Shown piece after piece: positions 23,926 to 32,880 of a stretch of DNA of 64,000 bases (its first letter is position 1; each line of letters opens with the position of its first letter). The translations under genes and the position numbers were made by a program. The notes beneath the pieces are model-generated. The model ran no database searches, had not been told where the DNA came from, and was given only the letters and a program-made list of their open reading frames with translations. The stretch comes from Cesiribacter sp964504565 (lineage in GTDB: Bacteria; Bacteroidota; Bacteroidia; Cytophagales; Cyclobacteriaceae): NCBI GenBank assembly GCA_964504565.1, contig CAZDEY010000006.1, forward strand, positions 124,001 to 188,000. The letters run 5' to 3'.

Positions 23926-24705
23926 GTGAGAACCCCCATTTATTTTTTATTGCTGCCGGTTATACTAGGCGCCTGTAGTATCTATAAACAGGATGTCATG
24001 TTTCAGACTGAAGACGGATCGCTGCCCGCACTTTCGGCTGAAGTTAATGCCATTGAAAAAAATTACGTAATTCAGCCTAATGACTTTTTGCAAGTTGAAG
24101 TGTATACCAACAGTGGCGAAAGGTTAATTGACCCCGATTTTCAGCTAATAAAAGAACTTGGCCTAAACCAAAACATGAACCAGCGGCCCACCCCGCGCTA
24201 TCTGGTACAAACTAACGGCCAAGTTAGGCTTCCCATGATTGGTAGTGTGGAATTAGCCGGCCTAACCCTTCAGCAGTCCGACTCACTACTTCAGCTGGCC
24301 TATAGCGAGTTTTACAAAGATCCGTACGTACTTACCCGCTACGATAATAAGCGGGTAATAGTATTAGGCGCAACCGGGGGTCAGGTAATTCCAATTTTAA
24401 ATGAGCAGACTAATATGCTGGAGGTGTTAGCTTTGGCCGGAGGTATTGCCACACGGGGCAAAGCCTCTAACATTCGTCTTATCCGGGGCGACCTAAGCAA
24501 CCCTCAGGTTCAGGTTATTGATCTTTCAACTATTGAAGGAATGCAGACTGCCTCATTAAATGTGCAATCCGGCGATATTATTTACGTAGAACCTATAAGA
24601 AGGGTACTTCCGGAAACTATTCGCGATATTGGACCGCTTGTGGGAGTGTTATCTAATATAATTACCTTAGTTGTAGTTATTATAACAGTAAATAACAACC
24701 AGTAA
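23926..24705 (+). CDS. Polysaccharide export outer-membrane lipoprotein (Wza-like)
   Basis: Starting at GTG, this 259-residue protein has a lipoprotein signal ending in LPVILGACS, so Cys17 is the likely lipid anchor. The Poly_export domain follows (YVIQPNDFLQVEVYTN, then LVQTNGQVRLPMIGSVELAGL) with an SLBB-like part (KRVIVLGATGGQVIPI). Near the C terminus (about 235-255) there is a hydrophobic helix, which in Wza forms the outer-membrane pore. It would be the export channel for the polymer made by this operon. The next gene, its inner-membrane partner, starts 18 bases later. Confidence 0.93.
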   Translation: MRTPIYFLLLPVILGACSIYKQDVMFQTEDGSLPALSAEVNAIEKNYVIQPNDFLQVEVYTNSGERLIDPDFQLIKELGLNQNMNQRPTPRYLVQTNGQVRLPMIGSVELAGLTLQQSDSLLQLAYSEFYKDPYVLTRYDNKRVIVLGATGGQVIPILNEQTNMLEVLALAGGIATRGKASNIRLIRGDLSNPQVQVIDLSTIEGMQTASLNVQSGDIIYVEPIRRVLPETIRDIGPLVGVLSNIITLVVVIITVNNNQ

Positions 24706-24723
24706 GGCATTAATTAGCTACCA

Positions 24724-27099
24724 GTGAAGCAGGAGGCATACTATATTGAGGACAGCCAGCACCCAGACCCAAGGGAAACCTTTGATTCTGATTCGCCGGA
24801 TTTTGATTTAAATAAGCTTTTTTCCATTCTAAAAAGCAGTTTACCCTATATTATTGCTATTCTGCTCATTTCTAATTTAGCAGCTTATTTGGTAGTTCGT
24901 TATACTAAGCCTTTATACGAATCTAGTTCTCAGTTACAGTTAGATATTGAAAGCCAGGGCGAGGTATTTGGGTTTGCCGCACCCGAAATTGAAGGTTCCG
25001 CCCGCAATATCAATTCAATGTCCGAAGAGATTGAATTGATAAAAAGCCGGCTTTTTCTGGAAAAAGCTACTGATGTATTGGATTTAGATGTTTCTTATTA
25101 CACCCAAGGTAATATTCTGGATGACGAAAAATTCCGGACTTCTCCGTTTAAGGTAAAGTACCTGGTTAAAAGCAATGAAGCTTTCGGCAGAAAGTTTTAC
25201 CTAAAATTTTCCTCCAATAAAAATTATACGCTTACTTATAATCAGGGGGAAGATGAGCAATCATTCGAAGGGAAATTAAACCAGACACTTGAGCTGCCTT
25301 TTTTATCGTTGCAAGTAACTTCGGATAATGATAGTCGCAGCAGCCTCCCTAACGATCCTCACTATTTCATTATCCATAGTACCGAAAACCAGATTAATTA
25401 TTTAAGGGATAATCTGGCGGTTACGGTACTTAAACCCGAAGCTAAAACCATTCAGTTATCGTTTTCTGATTTTAATGCCTATAAAGCCCGCACTATAGTT
25501 GACGGCTTGAGTAATTTATACCTGGCCTACACCCAAGAGGAAAAATCGCAGGCCAATAATAAACGAATACAGTACCTTAACGACCAAATTGATACCACCC
25601 AGGCTAAACTAGAGAATTACGAGGCTTATTTTGAAGACTTTACCATAAATAATAGATCTACCGACTTAGGCAGCGACTTAAATAAAGCCATTCTTTTACT
25701 TACCGAAGTTGATAGCCAGCGCACGCAGTTACGTAACCGCTTGGGCGATTTAAATACCCTTTCTAACCGCATACAGGAAGATGAAACCTATTACGCCTTA
25801 TCGCTGCTTTCCGGCAACGATGAGTTTATAACGACCGATATACCTGAGCTGGTAAAAGAACTAAACGAACTTACGGGCGAGGCTGAGGTATTAGAACAAA
25901 GCCAAAATAAGAATACCTACGCCGTACAGCTAAAGCAAACTCAAATAAAGGTTCTAAAAGAAGATATCCTAAAATCACTAAACTCCTTAATAAAAGAAAC
26001 CCAGTCCGAATTGCTTTCTCTTGGCAACCGCTACCGAGAGCTGCAAAGCACTTTTGTGCAACTACCGGCCAAAAATACCGAATACGGAAAATCGCGCCGC
26101 AACTACGATCAGCTACTGGGCTTCTTACTGACGCTGCAAGAAAAAAAGATTGAGTTTGAGATAGCTAATGCCGGTACTACTACCGATTTTAAAATTTTAA
26201 GCTCCGCCAGTATGCCAGCCTCCCCTATTTCGCCCAATAAATGGATTATTCAGGCTATAGGTATGGCTTTAGGTTTAGTATTAAGCTTAGTATTTATAGG
26301 GGCCCGCTACACACTCGATAATAAAATAACCGCCGTTTCCGATATTGAAAACCAAACCTCGGTGCCGGTTTTAGGGGCGGCTCCGCAGGCGCGCAAAAAA
26401 TTTGAAACCGCCCGCATGATTATTGATAATAATCCTAAATCGGCCTTTAGCGAAGCCTTACGGGCAGTGCGTACTAATATGGAGTTTATGGGGGCCCGCC
26501 AAAACAACCAAATTCTTTCAATAACTTCTACAGTTAGCGGCGAGGGTAAAACATTTGTAACCGTTAACTTGGCCGGAATTATTGCGCTGAGCAAAAAGAA
26601 GGTAGTAGTTTTGGACTTAGATATGCGCAAACCTAAAGTGCATTTGGCATTTGAAGGCGAAAACAGTACGCACGGCACCAGTACCATACTTATTGGCAAG
26701 CATTCGCTAGAGGAGTGCATACGCAAAACCAGCATTTCAACACTAGACTATATACCAGCCGGGCCAACTCCGCCCAACCCTTCAGAATTAGTTATGAACA
26801 GCGATTTTGATAAGCTTCTGGCTGAACTCAAAAAGCGGTACGATGTAATTCTAATGGATACTCCGCCGGTTGGCCTGGTTACCGATGGCATACTAATTAT
26901 GAAAAAGGCCGATCTGCCCATTTACGTATTCCGGGCCGGTTATTCGCACAAAAATTACGTTAAAAACCTCAACCGACTTTCAACAGTTAATAAGTTCACA
27001 AATTTGGCGGCCATACTTAACGGCGTAGGTAAACACAGGGGCTACGGTGCTTATGGCTATGGCTACGGTTATGGCGGTGGGTATTATCAGGAATCTTAG
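24724..27099 (+). CDS. Polysaccharide co-polymerase / BY-type tyrosine kinase (Wzc-like)
   Basis: The 791-residue protein starts at GTG. It has a Wzz domain with membrane helices near residues 40-60 and 510-530, a long periplasmic coiled coil (about 270-450) with a GNVR-like FVQLPAKNTEYG motif, then a cytosolic kinase with Walker A VSGEGKT, Walker A' VVLDLDMRKP and Walker B VILMDTPPVG. The C-terminal tail is a Tyr-Gly cluster (about seven Tyr in the last 20 residues), the usual autophosphorylation site. It controls polymer length and export together with the Wza-like protein, and the phosphatase encoded next would reverse the phosphorylation. Confidence 0.95.
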   Translation: MKQEAYYIEDSQHPDPRETFDSDSPDFDLNKLFSILKSSLPYIIAILLISNLAAYLVVRYTKPLYESSSQLQLDIESQGEVFGFAAPEIEGSARNINSMSEEIELIKSRLFLEKATDVLDLDVSYYTQGNILDDEKFRTSPFKVKYLVKSNEAFGRKFYLKFSSNKNYTLTYNQGEDEQSFEGKLNQTLELPFLSLQVTSDNDSRSSLPNDPHYFIIHSTENQINYLRDNLAVTVLKPEAKTIQLSFSDFNAYKARTIVDGLSNLYLAYTQEEKSQANNKRIQYLNDQIDTTQAKLENYEAYFEDFTINNRSTDLGSDLNKAILLLTEVDSQRTQLRNRLGDLNTLSNRIQEDETYYALSLLSGNDEFITTDIPELVKELNELTGEAEVLEQSQNKNTYAVQLKQTQIKVLKEDILKSLNSLIKETQSELLSLGNRYRELQSTFVQLPAKNTEYGKSRRNYDQLLGFLLTLQEKKIEFEIANAGTTTDFKILSSASMPASPISPNKWIIQAIGMALGLVLSLVFIGARYTLDNKITAVSDIENQTSVPVLGAAPQARKKFETARMIIDNNPKSAFSEALRAVRTNMEFMGARQNNQILSITSTVSGEGKTFVTVNLAGIIALSKKKVVVLDLDMRKPKVHLAFEGENSTHGTSTILIGKHSLEECIRKTSISTLDYIPAGPTPPNPSELVMNSDFDKLLAELKKRYDVILMDTPPVGLVTDGILIMKKADLPIYVFRAGYSHKNYVKNLNRLSTVNKFTNLAAILNGVGKHRGYGAYGYGYGYGGGYYQES

Positions 27100-27112
27100 A
27101 TTTTAGTAAGCA

Positions 27113-27850
27113 GTGTGGAATCCTTTCAAGAAAAAAAGCAATAGAAGTTCGGTGCTTCCTGTTAAGGCCGATATGCACTCGCACCTGCTACCCGACCTGG
27201 ACGACGGCGTATCTACCATTGAGGAGTCAGTTAATTTATTAAAGCAGTTTGAGGCCCTGGGCTACGAAACGGTAGTAACTACCCCACATATTCTCAGCGA
27301 TTTTTACCCTAATACTCCCACCGGCATAAGGCAAAAATTAGAACAAGTGCGGGCAGCAGCCAAGCAAGCCGGCCTGAAAATCAGGATAGAAGCAGCTGCG
27401 GAATACTACCTAGACGAGGTTTTTTACGCCAGCCTTAAAGCCGAAGGCGAAGAATTTCTGACGTTTGGCAACAACTATATACTATTTGAAACCGGCTTTG
27501 TAAACCGGCCGGCCATTTTGCTAGAAGCAGTATTTCTGATGAAAAGCCGCGGTATGCAACCCGTATTTGCCCACCCGGAACGCTACGAATACCTTCAACG
27601 CGACTACAAATTAGCCGCCGAACTGGTTGAACGGGGGGCGCAACTGCAAATTAATATAAACTCCCTGTTTGGTTACTACTCCCCTATGGCTAAAAAAGCA
27701 GCCCAGAAGCTTATAGATGACCAATTAGTTAGCTGGATAGGAACCGATTGCCACAACCAAAAGCATTTTGATTACCTCAAGGAATCAATTAAAGAGCCTT
27801 ACTATGAGAAACTAATGGCTCTGAACCTATTAAACAACCAGCTTCTTTAA
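27113..27850 (+). CDS. CpsB/YwqE-type PHP protein-tyrosine phosphatase
   Basis: The 245-residue protein starts at GTG 13 bases after the kinase. The metal-binding motif DMHSHLLPDLDDG (residues 20-32), ETVVTTPH, the AAAEYYLDE strand, PVFAHPERY and WIGTDCHNQ supply the His and Asp ligands of a PHP-fold, Mn-dependent phosphatase. Such enzymes dephosphorylate the Tyr cluster of BY-kinases, which fits the gene directly upstream. Length is normal. Confidence 0.94.
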   Translation: MWNPFKKKSNRSSVLPVKADMHSHLLPDLDDGVSTIEESVNLLKQFEALGYETVVTTPHILSDFYPNTPTGIRQKLEQVRAAAKQAGLKIRIEAAAEYYLDEVFYASLKAEGEEFLTFGNNYILFETGFVNRPAILLEAVFLMKSRGMQPVFAHPERYEYLQRDYKLAAELVERGAQLQININSLFGYYSPMAKKAAQKLIDDQLVSWIGTDCHNQKHFDYLKESIKEPYYEKLMALNLLNNQLL

Positions 27851-27852
27851 GC

Positions 27853-28821
27853 ATGAGGGTTTTCCTGACCGGAGCTACCGGACTATTAGGCTCGCATACT
27901 GCAAAATTTCTTCTTGCTAAGGGTTGCAAAATAAAGGCTTCTTTACGCCCCGGTTCCCATACTTACGGGCTAGCCTCCTGGAAAGAGGAAGTAGAATGGG
28001 TAGAGGGCAGCTTGCTCGATCCGCTATTCTTGCACAGTACTTTAAACGACTGCCAGGCAGTAGTTCATTGCGCCGGGCAGGTTTCCTTTGATCGGCGGGA
28101 TAGAGAAGCTTTGTATACCAATAATGTGTTGGTTACCGAATCAGTAGTGAATGGGGCTTTAGAAGCTAACATAGAAAAGTTTGTTTATATAAGCTCAGTG
28201 GCTGCCCTGGGTCGGCTCCGCCATAAATCAGTAGTTAACGAAGATGCGAAGTGGGAAGATTCTGATCTGAATACCTACTACGCCAAAACTAAACACTGGG
28301 CCGAACAGGAAGTATGGCGCGCCGAAGCCGAAGGTTTACCTATAGTAGTACTTAACCCTTCGGTTATTATAGGAAGCCACGCTCAGGAGCGGTCTAGTAG
28401 CAAGTTATTAAGCTACCTAAAAGACGAACCAAAATTTTACCCTTCCGGTAAACTCAATTGGGTAGGGGTTGAAAACGTGACCGAAGCTATTTACAAAGCT
28501 CTCACCACCAATGATTTTAACAGCAATCGGTATATAATTTCGGCTGGATCAGTAAGTTACCAAGAATTTTTTAGGGTACTTGCCGACAAAGTAGATAAAC
28601 GGGCACCCTATATTGAGGCAAAATTCTACACTATGGCTCTAGCTTATTACCTGAAACAGATAGAGGGCTTATTCCGAGAAAAAGAGAATTTACTGACCAA
28701 AGAAACTTTAAAATTAATCAAAACTAATATCGAATTTGAAAATTCTAAGTCAACAAATGATTTAGGCATAGAATACCATTCGCTAGACTACACAATAAAT
28801 TCAGCAATTTTTGGGAAATAG
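27853..28821 (+). CDS. Extended SDR / NAD-dependent epimerase-dehydratase family protein
   Basis: The 322-residue protein opens with the Rossmann motif MRVFLTGATGLLGSH and has the catalytic Ser (YISSVAALG) and Tyr-Lys (YYAKTKHWAE) of extended SDRs. Similarity is to dihydroflavonol-4-reductase-like and 3-beta-HSD-like members rather than classical sugar epimerases, so the substrate could be a nucleotide sugar or a lipid. It begins 2 bases after the phosphatase and is the last gene of the tight operon that starts at 22272. Confidence 0.88.
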   Translation: MRVFLTGATGLLGSHTAKFLLAKGCKIKASLRPGSHTYGLASWKEEVEWVEGSLLDPLFLHSTLNDCQAVVHCAGQVSFDRRDREALYTNNVLVTESVVNGALEANIEKFVYISSVAALGRLRHKSVVNEDAKWEDSDLNTYYAKTKHWAEQEVWRAEAEGLPIVVLNPSVIIGSHAQERSSSKLLSYLKDEPKFYPSGKLNWVGVENVTEAIYKALTTNDFNSNRYIISAGSVSYQEFFRVLADKVDKRAPYIEAKFYTMALAYYLKQIEGLFREKENLLTKETLKLIKTNIEFENSKSTNDLGIEYHSLDYTINSAIFGK

Positions 28822-28929
28822 TACCCAATCCCTAAAAATTTACTATTACATTACGCTTCCTGTTATTCTTGGCTCAGTTTGTGTTATTTAGTTGCTGAGA
28901 AATAAGAAACGATTTTAGAAGAGAACAGG

Positions 28930-30327
28930 ATGGCAGAGAATTATCAGAGAAGGCAGGAAGAAAAGGCTTTACTACAAAGATTTGAAGAAGTAGCGCAGGA
29001 CAATGGCTTCTCTTATTTTGAGGTAGAGGAATTTGAAACTATAGTTAAATACTATATAAAGAAAAGCCAGTGGAAGCAGGCAATTAATGCGTGCAAAATG
29101 GCTGCCGATCAATTTCCCCTCGCTATTGAAATTATTGGCCTTAAAATACAGATACTAACCCGCCTGCAGCGCTACGACGAAGCCTTGGAGGTTGCTGAGC
29201 AAGCCGAGGCTATTCAGCCAACCGATGCCGAGGTAATGAGCCTAAAAGCCAATGTGCTAACCCTTTGCGGCCAGCACGATGATGCCATAGCTTTATACGA
29301 ACGTTCTCTCCTTTTCTCTGCCGATCGTGATGAAGTTTACTATAATATAGGCTTAGTATACCAAAGTACCGGCCGTTACGAAGAAGCTATTGAAGCTTAT
29401 CAGCAAGCTATTGAGTCCAACCTTCACCACGAAAATGCCCTTTACGAACTAGCTTACTGCCTGGATGTAACCGGCAAGCTGGAAAGTAGCCTAAGTTACT
29501 ACCAGAAATTTATAGACCACGACCCCTTTTCTTTCTACGCCTGGTACAATATTGGTATCATTTACAACAAACTTGGCCAGTACGATGAGGCTATAGAAGC
29601 CTACGAATTTGCCATTGCCATCAATGATAAATTTGCCTCGGCGCACTTTAACTTGGGTAATACCTTAATGAATACCGGGCGTTACCAAGATGCCCTGGAA
29701 GCCTACAAGAATACCCATAAGCACGAGGGACCCAGCGCCGATACCTATACCTGCATTGCTACGGCCTACGAAAAATTAGAACAGTTTGATCAGGCTATCC
29801 GCTATTACCAAAAAGCTACTCGGGCCGATAACACCTGCGACCGGGCCTGGTACGGAGTAGGTATTTGCTTATGCAAGCAGGATCGTCACTTTGAGGCCGT
29901 ATACTTCTTTAGCAAAGCCCTTAAAAATGATGAGGAAAACGGCCGTTACTGGCAAGCGTTAGCCGAAGCCGAATTTAAAAGCGGCAACACCATGTCGGCA
30001 TTTGAGGCTTACAGCAATGCCAGCCAGCACTCCGCCGGCAATGTTAACGTATGGCTAGACTGGTCGGCCGCTTACTACGAGATTGGCGAATTTGAGAAGG
30101 GCGTAGTTATACTTAAAGCCGGCCTGGAAGAGCTTCCGGACAATGCCGAAATCCACTACCGTATAGCAATTCACTTAATTGCCGGAGGCAAATATAAAGA
30201 AGCCTTTAACTTTCTAGAAAATGCATTAATTTTGGACTTCGAAAAACATACCATTCTTTTTGATTTCTTTAAAAAACCGGAAATTCAAAAAGCACTTGGT
30301 AAGATAATCGAACAGTACCGAAACTAG
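28930..30327 (+). CDS. TPR-repeat protein
   Basis: The 465-residue protein is made of about eleven tandem TPR motifs from residue 35 on, several of them near-perfect (RDEVYYNIGLVYQSTGRYEEAIEAYQQAI is cut here for length: DEVYYNIGLVYQSTGRYEEA). There is no signal peptide, so it should be a cytosolic scaffold. It follows the exopolysaccharide operon after 108 bases and is followed directly by comA, with which it is probably co-transcribed. The client is unknown. Confidence 0.9.
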   Translation: MAENYQRRQEEKALLQRFEEVAQDNGFSYFEVEEFETIVKYYIKKSQWKQAINACKMAADQFPLAIEIIGLKIQILTRLQRYDEALEVAEQAEAIQPTDAEVMSLKANVLTLCGQHDDAIALYERSLLFSADRDEVYYNIGLVYQSTGRYEEAIEAYQQAIESNLHHENALYELAYCLDVTGKLESSLSYYQKFIDHDPFSFYAWYNIGIIYNKLGQYDEAIEAYEFAIAINDKFASAHFNLGNTLMNTGRYQDALEAYKNTHKHEGPSADTYTCIATAYEKLEQFDQAIRYYQKATRADNTCDRAWYGVGICLCKQDRHFEAVYFFSKALKNDEENGRYWQALAEAEFKSGNTMSAFEAYSNASQHSAGNVNVWLDWSAAYYEIGEFEKGVVILKAGLEELPDNAEIHYRIAIHLIAGGKYKEAFNFLENALILDFEKHTILFDFFKKPEIQKALGKIIEQYRN

Positions 30328-30334
30328 ATTGCGC

Positions 30335-31105
30335 ATGAATTATGAGTTAAGCCTCCTGCCGGAGCGCACTCAAAAGCCCCGGGACTATGGCTTTACCATG
30401 GCTATGGACAAAGGGTTAAGCCTACGAGAAACCGAAGATTTCTTAAGTGTTGCCAGCGAATACGTTGATGTAGTCAAACTAGGCTGGGCCACTTCTTTTG
30501 TAACCCCCCGCCTGGATGAGAAGTTAAAACTTTACAAAGCGGCTGGTATACCCGTATACTTCGGCGGCACTTTGTTTGAGGCCTTCATTGTTAGAAACCA
30601 GTTTGAAGATTACCGCCGAACGCTAGATAAGTACCAAATGGAGTTTGCCGAAGTATCGGACGGCTCAATAGAACTGAACCACGAAGAAAAGTGCAAGTAC
30701 ATTAGTGACCTTAGTAAACAGGTAACCGTACTTTCGGAAGTAGGCTCAAAGGATGCCGACAAAATTATTCCCCCTTATAAATGGATAAACCTGATGCGGG
30801 CCGAACTGGAGGCTGGTGCCTTTAAAGTAATTGGCGAAGCTCGCGAGGGCGGTAACGTAGGGTTGTTCCGAAGCAGCGGCGAGGTACGTTCAGGTTTGGT
30901 GGAAGAAATTCTTACCCAAATTCCGTTTGAAAAAATTATATGGGAAGCCCCCCAAAAAGCCCAGCAAGTATGGTTTATAAAACTTTTGGGGGCTAACGTA
31001 AACCTGGGCAACATTGCTCCTAACGAGGTAATTCCTCTGGAAACCATCCGGTTAGGTCTGCGAGGCGATACCTTCAACCACTTTCTGGATCAGTTATCCA
31101 AATAA
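30335..31105 (+). CDS. Phosphosulfolactate synthase-like protein (ComA family)
   Basis: The 256-residue protein matches the ComA family: PRDYGFTMAMDKGLSL at the N terminus, VDVVKLGWATSFV, the FGGTLFEAF strand and VIGEAREGGNVGLF near the phosphate site. ComA adds sulfite to phosphoenolpyruvate to make phosphosulfolactate. In Bacteroidota no coenzyme M is made, so sulfolactate, or cysteate for sulfonolipids, is a possible end use (inference). A TTG at 30329 is an alternative start; the ATG at 30335 is preferred. The TPR gene ends only a few bases before it. Confidence 0.88.
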   Translation: MNYELSLLPERTQKPRDYGFTMAMDKGLSLRETEDFLSVASEYVDVVKLGWATSFVTPRLDEKLKLYKAAGIPVYFGGTLFEAFIVRNQFEDYRRTLDKYQMEFAEVSDGSIELNHEEKCKYISDLSKQVTVLSEVGSKDADKIIPPYKWINLMRAELEAGAFKVIGEAREGGNVGLFRSSGEVRSGLVEEILTQIPFEKIIWEAPQKAQQVWFIKLLGANVNLGNIAPNEVIPLETIRLGLRGDTFNHFLDQLSK

Positions 31106-31110
31106 CATTA

Positions 31111-31134
31111 AAGCCCGTTGAGCGGGCTTTTTTT
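31111..31134 (+). terminator. Terminator after comA
   Basis: An AAGCCCG/CGGGCTT stem is followed by seven T residues, 5 bases after the stop codon. Confidence 0.9.
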
Positions 31135-31181
31135 AGCTCCTATTTAGTATACTTGTAGTTTGCACCGCAAAGTAAGCCGTT

Positions 31182-32120
31182 ATGCGTACACTTAAAGATT
31201 ATTTTTTGCTTTACCTAAAAGGTATAGGCATGGGGGCGGCCGATATGGTGCCTGGTGTTTCCGGAGGTACGGTTGCCTTTATAACTGGTATTTACGAAGA
31301 ACTGATTGATAGTATAAGCGCTTTTAACGTAGATGCCTTTCAACTGCTAAAAGCCGGCCGCTTGCCTGAATTCTGGAAGCATATTAACGGTACCTTTCTG
31401 CTGGTACTGCTTAGCGGCATAGGTACCAGCCTAATAGTACTGGCTAAGCTAATTATCTACCTGCTGAATACCTACTCTATTCCGCTCTGGTCGTTCTTCT
31501 TTGGCCTAATAGTTATTTCCTCGGTTTTAGTACTTAAGGAAATAAAAACCTGGAAGCCGCGCGTGATTATTGCGGGTTTGGCGGGTATTGCTATTGCCTA
31601 TACGGTAACCGTGCTAAGCCCCGCCCAAACACCGGAAGCGCTTTGGTTTATTTTTATTTGCGGAGCCCTGGCCATCTGCGCCATGATTCTACCGGGTATA
31701 TCCGGAGCCTTTATTCTACTGTTGCTGGTTAAGTACGAGTACATTGTTAGCGCACTTACTAATTTTAACCTGCCGGTTATACTAGTATTCGGTACGGGTT
31801 GCGTAGTGGGCCTGCTTAGCTTTTCGCGCGTGGTAAGTTGGTTGTTGGACAAATTTTACAACACCGCCGTTGCCCTACTAGCCGGCTTTATGATAGGTTC
31901 TTTAAATAAAGTTTGGCCCTGGAAGGTTGTAAAAGAATACTACATAAACAGCCACGGCGAGCAGAAACCATTGGTTACTCAAAGTGTAAGCCCGGCAGCT
32001 TATGCCGAAGCAACCGGGCTTGCCCCGGAAGTTTTACTGGCCCTGCTTTTTGCAATGGTAGGAATTCTGATGGTGGTTATACTCGAAAAAATTTCCCATC
32101 ATAAAGTAAGCCCTAATTAG
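31182..32120 (+). CDS. DUF368 undecaprenyl-phosphate translocase (PopT-like)
   Basis: This 312-residue inner-membrane protein has about eight membrane helices and the DUF368 signature GMGAADMVPGVSGGTVAFI near residue 17, repeated in the second half as MILPGISGAFILLLL. This internal repeat is typical. DUF368 (PopT) proteins return undecaprenyl phosphate across the membrane so it can be reused for peptidoglycan and surface glycans. Its place behind an exopolysaccharide operon fits that demand. It lies 1 base before aroE. Confidence 0.9.
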   Translation: MRTLKDYFLLYLKGIGMGAADMVPGVSGGTVAFITGIYEELIDSISAFNVDAFQLLKAGRLPEFWKHINGTFLLVLLSGIGTSLIVLAKLIIYLLNTYSIPLWSFFFGLIVISSVLVLKEIKTWKPRVIIAGLAGIAIAYTVTVLSPAQTPEALWFIFICGALAICAMILPGISGAFILLLLVKYEYIVSALTNFNLPVILVFGTGCVVGLLSFSRVVSWLLDKFYNTAVALLAGFMIGSLNKVWPWKVVKEYYINSHGEQKPLVTQSVSPAAYAEATGLAPEVLLALLFAMVGILMVVILEKISHHKVSPN

Positions 32121-32121
32121 C

Positions 32122-32880
32122 ATGCTCAGGTACGGGCTCATAGGTAAAACTTTACAGCATAGCTTTTCTAAAACCTACTTTAGCGAGAAGTTCAGGGCAA
32201 GTAATATATCCCATCTGTATAGCTACGAGAATTACGAACTGCCTACCATTGCCCAGTTCCCCGAATTACTGGCCAATCAACCCAACATCCGAGGGCTGAA
32301 CGTAACAATTCCCTATAAACAAGCAATCATTCCTTTTCTGGATGAATTGGATAGCAAAGCTGAAAAAATTGGCGCAGTTAATACTATCCGGTTTTCTAAT
32401 GGAAAGCTAATAGGCTATAATACCGATATTGTTGGGTTTAAACAATCATTAATCAATTGGTTGCCAGCCAATACCCTAAGCCAGATAAAGGCCCTTATTT
32501 TAGGTACCGGTGGTGCCAGCCAGGCCGTTCAAGTTGCACTAAGCGAATTGGCTGAGGCTAGCTTTACGTTAGTAAGTCGCCAAAAAAAGCCTGATATAAT
32601 AAGTTACAGTGAATTAAAGCAGCATCCGGAATACCTTCAGGACTTCAATTTAATTGTTAATACCAGCCCATTGGGAACTTACCCCGATACCGATAACGCA
32701 CCGGACATACCCTACAAACACCTGAGCAGCCAGCATTACCTGTACGACCTGGTTTATAATCCGGCTACTACTTTATTCATGAAAAAAGGCACCCAACAAG
32801 GTGCCTTAGTAAAAAACGGATATCAGATGCTGGAACTACAGGCCGAAGCAGCCTGGCGTATATGGCAATCCGATAGTTAG
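32122..32880 (+). CDS. aroE: Shikimate dehydrogenase
   Basis: The 252-residue enzyme reduces 3-dehydroshikimate with NADPH. The substrate motif YGLIGKTLQHSFSKTYF, the catalytic Lys in NVTIPYKQ, the Asp in GYNTDIVGF and the nucleotide motif LGTGGASQAV are visible. The C-terminal GYQMLELQAE is typical of AroE. It is coupled to the DUF368 gene. Its stop codon abuts the stop of the convergent PrnB-like gene with no base between. Confidence 0.95.
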   Translation: MLRYGLIGKTLQHSFSKTYFSEKFRASNISHLYSYENYELPTIAQFPELLANQPNIRGLNVTIPYKQAIIPFLDELDSKAEKIGAVNTIRFSNGKLIGYNTDIVGFKQSLINWLPANTLSQIKALILGTGGASQAVQVALSELAEASFTLVSRQKKPDIISYSELKQHPEYLQDFNLIVNTSPLGTYPDTDNAPDIPYKHLSSQHYLYDLVYNPATTLFMKKGTQQGALVKNGYQMLELQAEAAWRIWQSDS

